Below are positions 10,159-22,248 of a stretch of 64,000 nucleotides of DNA, piece by piece. Position numbers and translations under genes: made by a program. The DNA comes from Sphaerulina vaccinii (lineage: Eukaryota; Ascomycota; Dothideomycetes; Mycosphaerellales; Mycosphaerellaceae). The notes beneath the pieces were generated by a model that had not been told where the DNA came from, ran no database searches, and saw nothing but the letters and a program-made list of their open reading frames with translations. The stretch covers positions 992,001 through 1,056,000 of the forward strand of contig JAKUDP010000012.1 in the NCBI GenBank assembly GCA_022570795.1. Direction: 5' to 3'. Position 1 is the first letter of the stretch. Each line of letters starts with the position of its first letter.

Positions 10159-11251
10159 ATCTACCGACCAGCGACAGTGTCTTCAGGTAGTCGAGGCAGT
10201 TATGGGGGGGCACAGTGAGTGGCCCAAGCTGGGTAAGTTGTATAGTTCGAGGAAGAGCAATGCGATGAACAAGCGGTAGGTCTGAAGAGTCTTCGAAGTT
10301 TGCCTTGAATCTTGGGGTGGGTTTGGTCCTGCCTCTGCTGTTCTGAAGCGGAAGGCGCGTGCAGGGGAAGCAAATGAAGGTAGGTGCGCAGGACAAGACA
10401 CGACCTCGCCTTATTTACTCCGCCAGCGAACAACACGAGAAGAGTGAAGCCATCTGCGTGCAGCCTCGTGAAGGGCCACACGAAGGCAGCTGTGCCCTCT
10501 TCGAGACAGCTTCTTGGTGCTGCTTGTGAGCAAGGGAGGGTTCAGAGGTGGAGGTGAACCAGCGCAACAAAACGCGGGCGGCAAGGCTGTCAAGTCTCAC
10601 AGACTTTCACCGGAGCGACCACCCATCTCGTGGCATTCGTGGCATCGTGCAGCTCACAACTGCAATCACACCGAAAAAGGGGATGTTGTCTCTCGCAGAT
10701 ATACAGCATCGAAGAACTGCCGGAAGACAAGCCAGAACGACGAGTTCGATTTTGTTTCGCGTCTCAGACTCTCAGCTGCAGTCTACCGTCCTCATGCTTT
10801 CGCAGCTGACTCTCCCCGAACCAAAAACCGACTACTACTCAATTCCGCGATCTCACGACGACGAACCGGAAGCAACGCATCAGAAGGGTAGAAGCAACCA
10901 CATGCTCATCAAGGATGTCTGTTGCGACAATGAACGTCCAATGGCGCTTATCATCGGGTCTGACACGACGATATGGAGCTCCTGAGCATTGCAGGCCTCA
11001 CCGTTATTTCGATATGGTCATGGTATCGTGGGCTCGTCCGCTAACCGCAGGTCTACTCGTCGTCGACCGCTAACCGCAAGTCTACACGACAACTACATTG
11101 AAGGGCGCGCCGAAGGCCGATAAGTCGATTCGCTGAGTTTCATTCATATCTCCTTTCGTTTCTGCTCACATTCCACGCATCTCACTCCAACAGCGCAAAC
11201 CAGAAAGCTACCAAACGTTCCGCAAAGCAAAGCCAACCGATATCATTCAAG
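10159..11251. promoter_or_regulatory. divergent spacer, RBR ligase / LYC1
   Basis: About 1.1 kb between outward-facing genes. Overlapping open frames up to 145 codons exist on the plus strand (10514-10985), but their composition is not protein-like and I do not call them. A 16-bp imperfect repeat (ctaaccgcaggtctac at 11041-11056, one mismatch at 11070-11085) lies about 170-210 bp upstream of LYC1 and could be a paired protein-binding site. Confidence 0.4.
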
Positions 11252-12430
11252 ATGGGTAGCATGGGACTTCCTTCGAAAGACTCCGCAGATGTCTTCCTCA
11301 CCACGGCAACGCAGGCCGAAGCCGAAGCACTACAACATGCGAACAGTACAGAGTGGAAAGGAGCACTCAACTTGGAGGCATACTTGCGCCGTGAGAAGTA
11401 TCTAGGTGCTCAGGATCTTACAAAAGACGGCGGCTTGACTTCGTGGGTGCTGGTCTGGCAGCCAGGTCCAGATGAGGAGCGCCAGGTACTTAGCGGTTGC
11501 GAGACAATCAAGAAGCGAGCGCTGATTTCGAGGGCCGGTAAAGTCGAGGAAGTTATATGTCACGGGTTATGTTCAGTGTTTTGCCCACCAGACTTCAGAG
11601 GAAGAGGATACGCAGGCAGAATGATGACGGAAGTTGGCAAGAAACTGGAAAACTGGCAGGTGGACAATGGCAAGAAGCATCTGTTCAGCGTGCTATACTC
11701 GGACATTGGCAAGAAGTTCTATGCTGCACGGAGCTGGCACCCTTTTCCGTCTTCCCATATCAGTCTTCCAGCAAACGAGACGCCACTGGCAGAAGGCGTG
11801 CAGTTGCTGAAGAGCCAAGATCTTGCGGCATTTTGCGTTGCTGACGAGGACTTGATACGCGCTCGTCTCCAGGGCAGAGAAGTGGGCTCTGCAACTGCCG
11901 TGGCCATCATTCCGGACTACCGCACATTATCATGGACTCATGCTCGCGAAGACTTCGTCTGCAAGGAGCTGTATAACAAAGTACCAGCGATCAGGGGCGC
12001 ACGGGTTGGCAATGTCTGGGCGTACTGGGCTCGAGTATGGTCTGATCCTGAAGGCCATGAGCCGAACACTCTGCACATCCTGCGGCTTGTGATCGAGGAC
12101 GACAAGCTTGGCGCAGAATTCTCTCCAGCAACCCTTGAAGGCGCTGATGCCATCAATGCCGCTGCAGAAGGAGACAGCAGAGTCGAAGAGATAAGGCAGT
12201 CGATCGCAAAGATATTTTCAGTCGCACAGACTGAGGCTGCGAGATCTGACATGAAAGAGGTGCAGCTCTGGAACCCTACCAGTCTAGCACTGGCGGGCGC
12301 GAGACAGATCAACAAAGACGTGGCTATTGAAGAGCGTGAATTGGAGAGCATCGCAAGTCTCAGGTGGTATGGCGAAGGAGATTGGCAAAGTGTGGAATGG
12401 GTAGAGAACATGAAGTACGCATGGTGTTGA
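11252..12430 (+). CDS. LYC1: LYC1-type lysine N6-acetyltransferase (GNAT fold)
   Basis: A 392-residue single-exon protein. In Yarrowia, LYC1 acetylates free L-lysine to N6-acetyl-lysine as the first step of lysine catabolism; that function is inferred here by family. The acetyl-CoA loop FRGRGYAGRM (about residues 114-123) fits the GNAT Q/RxxGxG/A motif. The LYC1-specific segment SDIGKKFYAARSWHPFPSSH follows, and the C-terminal half, with RGARVGNVWAYWARVW, shows the typical LYC1 extension. Length agrees with the family (about 380-420). The start ATG follows caag and is the first in frame after an AC/CT-rich leader. It is cytosolic, with no targeting signal seen. Confidence 0.9.
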   Translation: MGSMGLPSKDSADVFLTTATQAEAEALQHANSTEWKGALNLEAYLRREKYLGAQDLTKDGGLTSWVLVWQPGPDEERQVLSGCETIKKRALISRAGKVEEVICHGLCSVFCPPDFRGRGYAGRMMTEVGKKLENWQVDNGKKHLFSVLYSDIGKKFYAARSWHPFPSSHISLPANETPLAEGVQLLKSQDLAAFCVADEDLIRARLQGREVGSATAVAIIPDYRTLSWTHAREDFVCKELYNKVPAIRGARVGNVWAYWARVWSDPEGHEPNTLHILRLVIEDDKLGAEFSPATLEGADAINAAAEGDSRVEEIRQSIAKIFSVAQTEAARSDMKEVQLWNPTSLALAGARQINKDVAIEERELESIASLRWYGEGDWQSVEWVENMKYAWC

Positions 12431-13765
12431 TCGCTTGTATGTCAGTTCCTGCACTTGTGGTCTCATCTTCACATGATAAGAGTACGATTAAACAAACAAC
12501 GTTTGCCATGAGGCATGATCGTTCGTATTTCTCCACACTCACACGGCGACGCCGAGTGAAGCTAAGAAGTGATCTGCAGCCGTATTGCTCCTTCCCGAAT
12601 ATCAAATGCTATGAATATAGCACAAAGTTGTAGTGTAGCATACCATCAACTCTGACCATAGCTGATTCAGATGTGAACGATTGCAGTCAGCCTCAACCGC
12701 ATGACACCTCAACCAAAAGTATGAGAAGAGACTGGGTAGCTACTTTCGATGCGGTACCAGATCCTGCGAAGTTCTTGGAAGTCAACAGCAACAACCTGCC
12801 TATGGCTGGCCTTGTTTCAACATAATGCTGTAGCTGTGTAGCAAATTGTTTGAAACAACAGCAGCTCAACGCGATTTCACTCGCACAATCTTGCTATCGG
12901 TGTCACCACATTTCATCTATGTGACGATCTAGCTTGTCGGGCAGCAAGTTGTTGATACTGCAGAAATCATCAGAACCCCGCTACTCGTCTCATCACTACT
13001 CATCGCTCATCACCACCTACCTCCTACTCGTTTCTGCAGCGATTCTCCCTCCTTTGTTCTCTTTGCCCGTCTGGTGACTGTGTCTCGACGTGCCATTGGA
13101 GCAAGACAGTTCATGCAGACTATAGGAGAGACTCTATAGTTGCCACTCGTTCCGCGCGAGTTTCTTTCCTAGTTGTGGCTGAGCGCATCAAGCGTGCGTT
13201 TAGTAGCGGTTGACGTATTTTGGCCGACGACCTCTATTCCCACTACCACCCGACGACATACGAGACGATATATGCTGCGGTCGACCATACGGACTTCTTT
13301 CCCAAGGTCGTCGCCTGCCGCGCCTGCCGTGCCCGTCGAACAGTATCTGGCCGGCAGTTCCACGAAAGCTGCTGACTGGAGCGACGATAAACACAGAACG
13401 ACAACTGCGCCTCGCCTGATAGTGGTCTGTCTATCTCTGCCTTGGAACCTTCGAGTGCCTCTCTCACTACACCACCACCTCACCAAACCCACTAGATCAA
13501 CCGCAGCGGCGGAGCACGTGTACACGCAAGCAAGCATCGGCAACTACTGACGAGAGTCGAGCTTGTTCATTCATTCCTGGACCTTCCGGCAGTCCGCGCG
13601 GACGACTACTTTCTCTGTGGACCGCACGTGCTTCTGCCTGAGGGACTGCACTACGCCCTGTCAACAACGATAGAGTACGACAAAGGTACCACAAGGTAGA
13701 GGGACACCGACGCCAGAGATAGCACTCCCTTCCTCCGCCCGCCGCGGGCTTCAAACACCGCCGCC
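12431..13765 (+). promoter_or_regulatory. long upstream region of PKC1
   Basis: 1.3 kb without a supportable gene. The last ~750 bp are rich in pyrimidine tracts (for example around 12980-13070 and 13410-13500), as is common for promoters and long 5' UTRs of fungal signalling genes. Both strands carry open frames of 124-125 codons (13169-13550), but they mirror one another and have no protein-like features. Confidence 0.4.
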
Positions 13766-16700
13766 ATGGAAGATGGAGCGGCCACGCAAGAGCTCTATCG
13801 CAGGATAGAGCGCGAGAAGAAGCTCATACAAGCGGCTACTCAAATGCGACAAGCCACTGGAAATGCCCAAGTCGTGTCGAAGGCAGATTCAGAGATTCGT
13901 GAGGCCAGACGAAACATACAGTATTTTGAGCAAAAGCTCAATGACATCCGGGACAAGAACATGGGCAACAGCATGAGCAATCTGTCTGTTTCTGGAAATG
14001 GCGGGCCACCTGCCCCATCACATGGTCGCGGTGGCTCATCTGGCTCAGGATACAACAATGAACAAGGTCATGGTGGGGGCGCAGATTATGGAAACCCAGG
14101 ACCTGGAGGCTACAGTATGGGCGGCGCTCCAGGTCTCATGCCTCCGCGAGCACCATATGCCCCTCCTGGACCTGGTGATCGATCGCCTCGAGCGCGACCA
14201 AACTACAGCAAACTGGGTAGGCACATTATGAGGAAGTAGTGTATGAGGCATGACTAATGGCAACAGATTTGATCAAATACGACACACCCCACCTAGGACC
14301 TCGCATACAGCTCATGCTGTCTCAGCTCGAATTCAAGCTGTCCGTGGAGAAGCAATACAAAGATGGCGTGGAGAAGATGGTCAAGCTGTACGAAATGGCG
14401 GGAGATCGCAGAAGCCGAGGCGAAGCAGAACTCAGACGAATGGAGAGCAACCAGAAGATTCAGCTGTTGACACGAGCATTGAGAAGATATGAAGATTTGC
14501 ATGTGGATGTCGAGAATGGCGCCGATGCCGCGGATGATAATAGTCTGGACACACCAAGTCAACGAAAACCGCTTACAGGACACATGTCTGTCAGGATACA
14601 CGCAATCGACAATGTCGACCATGCAGCTTCGGGTCGTTTTAGTAGAGGACCGGACACATTTGTGGTCATGAAGGTTGAGGACGCGCTCAAGGGCAGGACG
14701 AAGGCTACCAAGACGGACCGATGGACTGACGAGAACCACGAGTTCGATGTGGATAAGGCCAACGAGATCGAGTTCACAGTGTATGACAAGTCGAGCGGCG
14801 ATCATCCTATTCCTGTGGGCTTTCTCTGGATCCGGCTGTCTGATCTCGTGGATGAGATTCGCAGAAAGAGGATAGAGACAGAATTCAACCAAGCAGGCTG
14901 GAAGACCGCTGATCAGATGGATGGTTCGCAACCGCGACCGGATCTACAGTTCTCGCCTCCTCCCAACTCCTCGCATGGAGGCAGCGCAGGAGGATCTTTA
15001 GCCTCTGCTGCAGGAGGTCCAGCGGGTTCTGGACTTGCTCCTCAGACTGGAACAGTCTACATCGATGCCTGGTTCACACTTGAGCCAGTCGGTAAGATCC
15101 ACTTGACAATCAGCTTTATCAAACAGGTCAAGGATCGCCGACCATTTGATGTTGGTCTTAACAGGAAGGGTGCTGTGCGTCAAAAGAAGGAGGACGTCGT
15201 GGTGCAATATGGTCACAAGTTCGTTGTGCAGACGTTCTACAACATCATGAGATGCGCGCTCTGCGGCGACTTCTTGAAGTACACTGCCGGCATGCAGTGT
15301 GCGGACTGCAAGTATACTTGTCACAAGAATTGCTACCCGAAAGTGGTCACGAAGTGTATCAGTAAGTCGAACTCGGAAACAGACCCGGACGAGGAGAAGA
15401 TCAACCATCGAATTCCACATCGTTTCGATGCTTTCTCAAATATGGGCGCCAACTGGTGCTGCCACTGTGGATATATGCTACCTATAGGAAGGCGGCAGGC
15501 GAGAAGGTGTACAGAGTGCAAGCTCACAGCTCACGCGAATTGCGTACACTTTGTTCCAGACTTCTGCGGCATGGATATGGGAACTGCGAATCAAATCTTG
15601 GCTGAGCTGAAGAAGAAGAAGCAGGTGGATAATGCGAAGGGACATGGGAGCAGTAGGCCTATGCTCGATACATTACGCGCACCGGGCAAGCAGACGAGTG
15701 GCAGACCCACGCCACCACCACAAACTGCCAGCTATATGCCCGCTCCTGGTCATCAGGACCAAGTGGCTCAGAAGGAGCAGGATAGACTCGCTACAGACAG
15801 ATTCTCTTACGGCAAGGAGCGCATGTCTGACTCTTACGAGCAGCCACCTCGAACATCATCCTTTGGTCCTCCAGGAGGTATGACCGATCTGAGCTCTGTG
15901 AGCGGTCAGGCTGTTCCTTCATCACCAGAGAGTGGACACCGACCTCCGAACCCACGATCGCAGTCTTCACAATCGACTGCGGCTGCGGCGGCAGCCGCGG
16001 CTACTGCGGCCATGGCTGGGAAGCGAGGCTCTGGTAATGACAGGCCTCCGTACAGCCGAGGATCGACAGATTCATATTCTCAGCAGCAGCGAGGATCAGG
16101 GGGCAGTTATGCTGATGGATATGCGGAGAGTAAGCGCCTCCCGCCACAGCCTGGACAGCAACAGTCCACGTACAACCCTGCTGACTACGCTGCTGTCGCC
16201 GGCTATTCTTCAGGGCCTCCATATCAGCAAGCAGTCTCACCGCCGCCGCCACAGCCACCGGCTAAGACCTATGCGCAGCCAGTACCTCAAGTGCAAGTGC
16301 CAGTCGCTGCGCCAGTACGAACACAATCTCCTGCCGTTGTGCCTGCACCGAGTGTCTCGATCACAGAGCCAGTGATCGAACAGCGCAAGCCAGCGCCTCC
16401 AGCGAACACCGCAGGAACCGGCCGTCGTATTGGACTCGACCACTTCAACTTCCTTGCTGTCCTCGGAAAGGGTAACTTCGGAAAGGTCATGCTTGCTGAG
16501 ACCAAGACTTCGAAGCAGTTGTACGCCATCAAAGTTCTGAAGAAGGAGTTCATCATAGAAAATGATGAGGTGGAAAGCACCCGCTCCGAGAAGCGAGTGT
16601 TCCTGATCGCGAACAAGGAGCGCCACCCATTCTTGCTTAACTTGCACGCTTGTTTCCAGACTGAGACGCGCATATACTTCGTCATGGAGTACATTAGTGG

Positions 16701-17480
16701 AGGCGATCTCATGTTGCACATTCAGCGTGGACAATTCGGCACGAAACGAGCGCAGTTCTACGCAGCAGAGGTCTGCTTGGCGCTGAAGTACTTCCACGAG
16801 AACGGTGTCATCTACCGTGATCTGAAGCTGGACAACATTCTGCTTACCCTTGATGGCCACATCAAGATCGCGGATTACGGTCTTTGCAAAGAAGACATGT
16901 GGTATGGCTCGACGACAAGTACATTCTGTGGTACTCCAGAGTTCATGGCTCCTGAAATTCTTCTCGACAAGAAGTATGGCCGCGCAGTGGACTGGTGGGC
17001 ATTTGGTGTCCTGATCTACCAAATGCTGCTCCAGCAATCGCCGTTCCGAGGAGAAGACGAGGACGAAATCTACGATGCCATCCTGGCAGACGAACCTCTA
17101 TACCCGATCCACATGCCGAGAGATAGTGTATCGATCCTCCAGAAGCTGTTGACACGCGAGCCGGAACTGCGCCTGGGATCTGGTCCAACTGACGCACAGG
17201 AGATCATGTCTCATGCTTTCTTTAGGAATGTAAACTGGGAAGATGTGTACTACAAGCGTGTACCGGCGCCATTCACGCCGACTGTGAAGAGCAGAGCAGA
17301 CACTAGCAATTTCGACTCGGAGTTTACTAGTGTTACTCCAGTCCTGACGCCGGTGCAGAGTGGTAAGTTCGGAGATCTGCTTAACTTTTTGCTGTTCATG
17401 TGCTAACCTTTGACTCAGTCCTTTCGCAAGCCATGCAAGAAGAATTCCGCGGCTTCTCGTACTCTGCCGACTTTGTTTGA
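13766..17480 (+). CDS. PKC1: protein kinase C (Pkc1), cell wall integrity pathway
   Basis: Model: exons 13766-14216, 14267-17362 and 17419-17480 (introns of 50 and 56 bp), giving 1202 residues. Pkc1 is activated by Rho1 and drives the MAP kinase cascade that maintains the cell wall. Domain order is classic: HR1a (1-75), HR1b (151-222), C2 (about 255-440), C1A (466-514) and C1B (535-584) with full HX12CX2C zinc patterns, a disordered Ala/Pro/Gln linker, and the kinase domain (877-1136) with GKGNFGKV, AIKVLKK, YRDLKLDN and TFCGTPEF. The AGC tail carries SVTPVLTPVQS and ends in EEFRGFSYSADFV, reached only by splicing the last intron. The Mg-binding motif reads DYG instead of DFG, which is normal for fungal Pkc1. 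Confidence 0.97.
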
Positions 17481-18061
17481 GCGTGCTGGAGTGAACGACT
17501 TTGAGCAACAAGAGAAGAGGAAAGCTTTCACATGAGACCATGTAGTGATACCCAGGATAACGATTTTGTCACGAGGCCACACCTGTGCGGGTGACCGAGT
17601 TGTCTCTGCACAACACTGCATGCGATGGAAGCCGAGCAACGACGCAGAGCTGCATGGTGGATGAAGAATGATACAAGAGATGTCGATGATGATGATGTGG
17701 CTGGTATGCAACGCCAGGTGATAGAGAAGAAGTACTACATTGACAGTAATAATGACCACCTCAGCCGTGGTTGCTGACGAATCTGATTCCTACAACACCC
17801 GAACTGCAGCAAGATACTACAATCTCGTACCACAGATTCATCGCTTCGCCATGCAAAGCGCTGGAAGATACGGACGAATCCTTCAAGCTGCGGGGCGCTT
17901 ACAAATGCTATCAGAGACACAGAACAGAACATGACGAGCAAGTCGCGAGCTACAAGCGAAAGCAGGCTATAAGGCAGTGAGGCAACGATCGCATTGACAA
18001 GCAGACACACCAAACCTCACCGATCACGTTCGAAGACAGCTCCAGGTGACAAGAACCAGCC
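17481..18061 (+). promoter_or_regulatory. spacer PKC1 3' end / hydrolase promoter
   Basis: 581 bp with only short open frames. It probably holds the PKC1 3' UTR and the promoter of the following gene. A gatgatgatg triplet run lies near 17682-17695. Confidence 0.4.
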
Positions 18062-19266
18062 ATGGCCTCCACCACACCTCTTTCCATTCCGGCCTCGAAG
18101 TCGACAGTCCGAGTGTTCGTCATTGACACCACAATGCGATCTCACCTTCCCGCAAGCATCTTCATGGGACCACCGATCGACGGGTTCGACATGATCCGGG
18201 CACCATCGTATTCTTTCCTGATCACGCATAAGAATGATGAGACTGGAGCAGAACGAAAGCTGGTGTTTGACCTTGGACTTCCTGTAGATCTAGAAAAGGA
18301 CTTTCCACCTGCGGTGTATCAACAATTCACAGCCATGGCCGGAGCTGGGATAATGGAGTCGAAGCGGTATGTGAATGACATTCTGCAGGGTGAGGGAGTG
18401 AAATTGGAGAGTATTGAGGGGGTGGTATGGAGGTAAGTGCCTGAGACTGAGGCGAGAATGATTTGCTGATAAGGAAGTATAGTCATGCCCATGGCGACCA
18501 TATTGGTCGACCATCACTTTTTCCTGCTTCGACGGCACTCATCGTGGGTCCTGGTGTCAAGCAGGCTTATTTCCCAGGCTGGCCAGATGTTGAAGAGTCT
18601 CCTGTCTTGGCTCGGGAGTTTCAAGGAAGAGACGTATTGGAGCTGGATCCTCAGGACTTTAATCTGGATTTCGGCGGGCTGAAAGCATATGACTACTTCA
18701 AAGATGGAAGCTTCTACTTCGTCTTGGCTCCTGGGCATGCCGTTGGGCATATCAATGCCCTCGCACGAACGACAGAGAACACTTACATTTACATAGCTGC
18801 CGACTCTTTCCATCATCTTTCTCAGCTTAGACCGCACGACGGAGTCAGACTTCCAAAGTCGATTGACCTTCATTCCTGCTCCTGCACGGCGTCCTCATTC
18901 AAGCCTATTCATCCAGTCTCGAACCCAGAAAACGTACCTAAGAGGTTCCACTCAGCATTCCAGAACTTCGAGAAAAGCTTTGATACTGTGCCATTTCATA
19001 CTATCTCTGAAGCGGAAGATGGACAGACAATAGCTGTTGACATCAAGGCTGCCAGGGACACGATCACTGCCATTCAGAAGTTCGACGCCAGTCCGGAGGT
19101 TCTTGTCGTTGCTGCACACGATAACACTCTTTTTGATGTGATGGAGTACTTGCCTGCAGAAGCGAATGATTGGCAGAGCAAAGGCTGGAAAGAGAAGGGT
19201 CAGTGGGAGTTTCTTGCTGACTTTACGGAGGCTGTGGAGAAAGCTGGCTCTGATAGCATGAAGTGA
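18062..19266 (+). CDS. metallo-beta-lactamase-fold hydrolase (lactonase-like)
   Basis: Model: exons 18062-18432 and 18483-19266 (intron of 50 bp), giving 384 residues. The intron falls just before the zinc motif, and splicing creates SHAHGDH (HxHxDH). Further metal ligands are the His in APGHAVGH, the Asp in AADSFHH and the His in VVAAHDNTLFD, so the binuclear zinc site looks complete. The layout, with a Phe-Asp-Leu-Gly strand before the motif and a long cap after it, resembles fungal members near the AttM/AiiA quorum-quenching lactonases, but the true substrate is unknown. No signal peptide is seen. The C-terminus is helical and charged. Confidence 0.87.
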
Positions 19267-19953
19267 TCTGGTGGCGGTCTGTTTGGTTTTTGAGCGACAC
19301 GGTACGACTATGGCCTTCGGTCTGTAAATCTAGCATCGACATCTCAGCTCAATGAGTATATATGTCGCTACCACATTCTATTCATACATGTCTGCCTGCT
19401 TTTCGCAACTGAATGGACTTCGCTCGGAAAGTTGGTGTGATCCTGTAGGTGTCATTGTTATGATCGCAAAAAAGCGGTATTTCGGAAAATCAAGTAATTC
19501 GGATTTCAAGCGATTGCAGTCGCATTTCTCAACGAAACCTCGTACAATTGGCCAAACATCTGTGAATAGGCAGGCTCTATCGAATGGCTTATCCAAAGTG
19601 TCGATACCCGCTGTCATCGAAAGCCGAAGGAGTTATGGGCAACCCTAAGGCGGCCTGGCCTAATTCTACGCTTTCGTCACTACAACAGCCTCAGCCTCAG
19701 CCTCGAGTAACAACTGCGCATCCCTAAAGGAGAATGACTTGACTTGAACGAAGTAGCTGTGCTAAGAAGTGGTGCCAGAACATGGAACTATGTGAGCAAG
19801 GGCCACTCGCAATGATCGTTGCCGGCCTTTCTGCGAATCTGCACTGTCTATGCTACTCTACACAGCCTCGAGGTGCTAGCAGATTCAACACTAGAGGCGG
19901 AGAGGTCGCCTAGTCACAACCACAACTCCGTATTCTCCCAATTCGAAGTGATC
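19267..19953. other. convergent spacer
   Basis: 687 bp between two convergent genes. It is AT-richer around 19450-19560. Only shadow-like open frames were found. Confidence 0.4.
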
Positions 19954-20420
19954 TCACGAAGTCGGCTGCGAGTCGTAATACTGCATTGGCGTACTCAGAC
20001 ACGATGTAACAGTAGACGTCCCAGTGCTGTTATGCTTCGTCTGAATGCCTCCAGGACCACAAGCCTGCACGAATGTCAGTCGTTGCACCCTTCCTCACAG
20101 TCTCTTCGACCTCAACTTACAGGACATAATCCAAACAGTCGATTGAAATGCGTCACAGTAGTGAGATTCGTGCAACCTCCACAATCGGTGCTGAAGGTGC
20201 TGGTCGTATCGTAGCTTGTGGTAGTACATCCTGAACAATCGTGTACGTTCTCCACTGTGAGTGTCGTTGGACATGGTGCTGTCGTAGTTGTTGAACTTGG
20301 CGGAGGTGTCTCTCTTGGTAGGAGATTGTCCCTTGCGTGGCGAGGTGCTACGTCTGGATGTTGTTCGCTTGCCATGACCAGCGCTAGGACAAGCGTGGCG
20401 ATCTTGGTGTAGGCTTTCAT
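19954..20420 (-). CDS. small cysteine-rich secreted protein
   Basis: Model: exons 20420-20121 and 20064-19954 (intron of 56 bp), giving 136 residues. The start at 20420 opens a clear signal peptide (MKAYTKIATLVLALVMASE). The mature part is Thr/Ser-rich with eight cysteines. They include a DCSGC...DCGGC pair of CxxC motifs, a Cys at the exon 1 end (LCP), one at the start of exon 2 (ACG) and one near the end (SC). Several Asn-x-Thr/Ser sites fit secretion. Size and cysteine number match fungal effector-like or cell-surface proteins, but I do not recognise a family. The frame stays open upstream of 20420 without adding anything signal-like. Confidence 0.7.
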
Positions 20421-21112
20421 CTTGAACCTGTATGTCTGGTCTTCTGAATGGCTGCCAATGCGGTCTTGAAGTGGATGATGTTGATGTCTCAAGTCGATGG
20501 TGTTGCAGTAGAATGATCGGAATGTTGAAGTGACATCAGAGGTCACAGGAGATGCAGATGCAGTCGTGAATATGTATCGCGAATAGTGCTCACGAAGGAC
20601 CAGATCCACGATTCTTCAGCTCGCTTTGTCCGTTTCCAGGTGTGCTGCACATGTGCGCAGTAGCTTGACCGGTACCAGCTTTACCAAAGCATTCTCCAGG
20701 ATATAGAAATGCCAAAAGCTTGTCAGAGCCACGCGGATGTTGATCGTGCGACTGAAGTGATATGCACGTTCCAGAGTCGTGCACTTGCGTGTCGCAGAAG
20801 GTAGCGAGGCGCGTCTTTTTGAGACAGATGAGACTCATTTACTTGTCAGATTCCCTGTCGAACCCTAGTCTCCAAACCGGAAAAGCTCAAACTTACTGCC
20901 CTGGAGAGCCTGAGGCAAAGCCATGTGGCATGCAACCAGGGATGCATTGTTCAGATCTCGGTTTCACCTACCGTATCTCCTTGAAAATGTCCGATGCGAC
21001 GCGATCCGGACTATCTCGAAAATGAGGCTGGTGCTTGGTCGTGAAAAAGGTGTACATTTTGTTATGCGTTATGCTGCGCCGTGGTATATCATTAAAAGAA
21101 ATGCTCATGCTT
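20421..21112. other. spacer
   Basis: 692 bp holding the promoter of the small secreted protein and the 3' flank of the surface protein gene. No coding or structural signal was found. Confidence 0.4.
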
Positions 21113-22248
21113 TCATAGTTTTCGTTCCCGGTCTCGATCTCTCGTCGTAGTAGTCCTGTTGCCCAGATCAATCGTCGTGGCAGTCAAAGGCTCTTTCTTT
21201 TCCTTCTCTCCCGGCTTTCCACTCGTTGTGAATCGAAATGCAGACCCCACCGGTTGTCCATCCAGTTCGAAGCTACTCTGTTCGTGTAGGTTGCCGAAAC
21301 CTTTATTCATAGCTTGATATCTTTCAGCAAAGGTTTGCATATGTGGCGGAGTTTCTCTCCCTTGCGTAGGCGAGATGGGGCGGAAACTGCCCAGGTCGTA
21401 CGAGTCTTTCCCAGCTGGATAGCCATCTCGGGAAGATAGCGATCGCACAGCAGGGTGTGCAGGGAAGTAGTTCGAAGGTGGTGGCTTCAGGTCGAAAGTA
21501 TCCTCATCCGGCAGAGGATACATCAGTTTTGGCGTTCGTGCACGCTCCCGCCTCCACAGCCTGAACGCGAAGCATGCAACAATGAACAAAGGTATTGCTA
21601 GCGCGAATCCAAGCCCAGCCATATCGCTCGATGTGTATTTAGCTCCTTCGCGTGCAGCATCGTGATCAGCTATGTCCGAAGATGATGTTATCGATGTTGC
21701 GTTCGCTGAGGCTGTAGCTGAAGCTCGTGTCGAAGTCGTAGCCGAAGTTGTGGCGTTCGCAGCAGCCAATACTGCTGAAACCTGGACTGGCCGTAGCACC
21801 AGGTCGCTATCACCTCCCAAGCTGAACGTCTGCGTTTGGTCTCGGCATGCAGCGGTGTTGAGATCGCATACAAAAGTGTTCTTGGTGCCATCACTTGTAC
21901 AAGGTGTGAGAGCTATACTTCCGCCTGGTCGCTCTATTGTATACGTCAGCAGCGCGTACACCTCTTTTGCTCACTCGACTTACCCTGCTTGCAGTATTGC
22001 GGACAATTGTTGCCATCCCAGGCCTTGTCCGTACAGCTTCCCCTCGTGACAATGCCGTCTCCGAAACATAACCCGTTCGCCAAGCAGAACGCGCTCGCTG
22101 CGCAACAAGCAGTAGGAGATCCATTGTAGGTACATGGTGTGTGATTCGATTCGGCTCCATTGGGGAAGTAACATTGCTGCGCCGTGCTGCAAGCAATAAG
22201 GAACGATATAGCAGACAGAGCCCGGCTCAGACTGGTGAAAGATGGCAT
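21113..22248 (-). CDS. single-pass surface protein with Cys-rich ectodomain
   Basis: Model: exons 22248-21984 and 21933-21113 (intron of 50 bp), giving 361 residues. There is a signal peptide (about 1-22, cut near STAQQ). Next is an ectodomain of ~100 residues with many paired cysteines (CYFPNG, TACCAASAFC, NGLCFG, GNNCPQYC, CRDQ), then a Ser/Thr/Ala-rich stalk. One transmembrane helix (GLGFALAIPLFIVACFAF) is followed by the basic stop RLWRRERAR and a ~150-residue cytosolic tail. The ectodomain pattern is common in unnamed fungal wall or plasma-membrane proteins and resembles stress-sensor architecture (Mid2/WSC-like in layout, not in sequence). Function is unknown. The ATG at 22248 was chosen because it starts the signal peptide. 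Confidence 0.78.

Noticed and set aside
10514..10985. Overlapping 125- and 145-codon plus frames in the RBR/LYC1 spacer
   Set aside because: Composition is not protein-like in either frame, there is no splice support, and the position is within a divergent promoter.
13169..13550. 124-125 codon frames on both strands upstream of PKC1
   Set aside because: They are complementary open frames in pyrimidine-rich DNA, with no domain or signal; more likely a long 5' UTR.
16860..16890. DYG instead of DFG in the Pkc1 kinase domain
   Set aside because: Fungal Pkc1 proteins, including yeast, also have DYG; it is not a sign of an inactive kinase.
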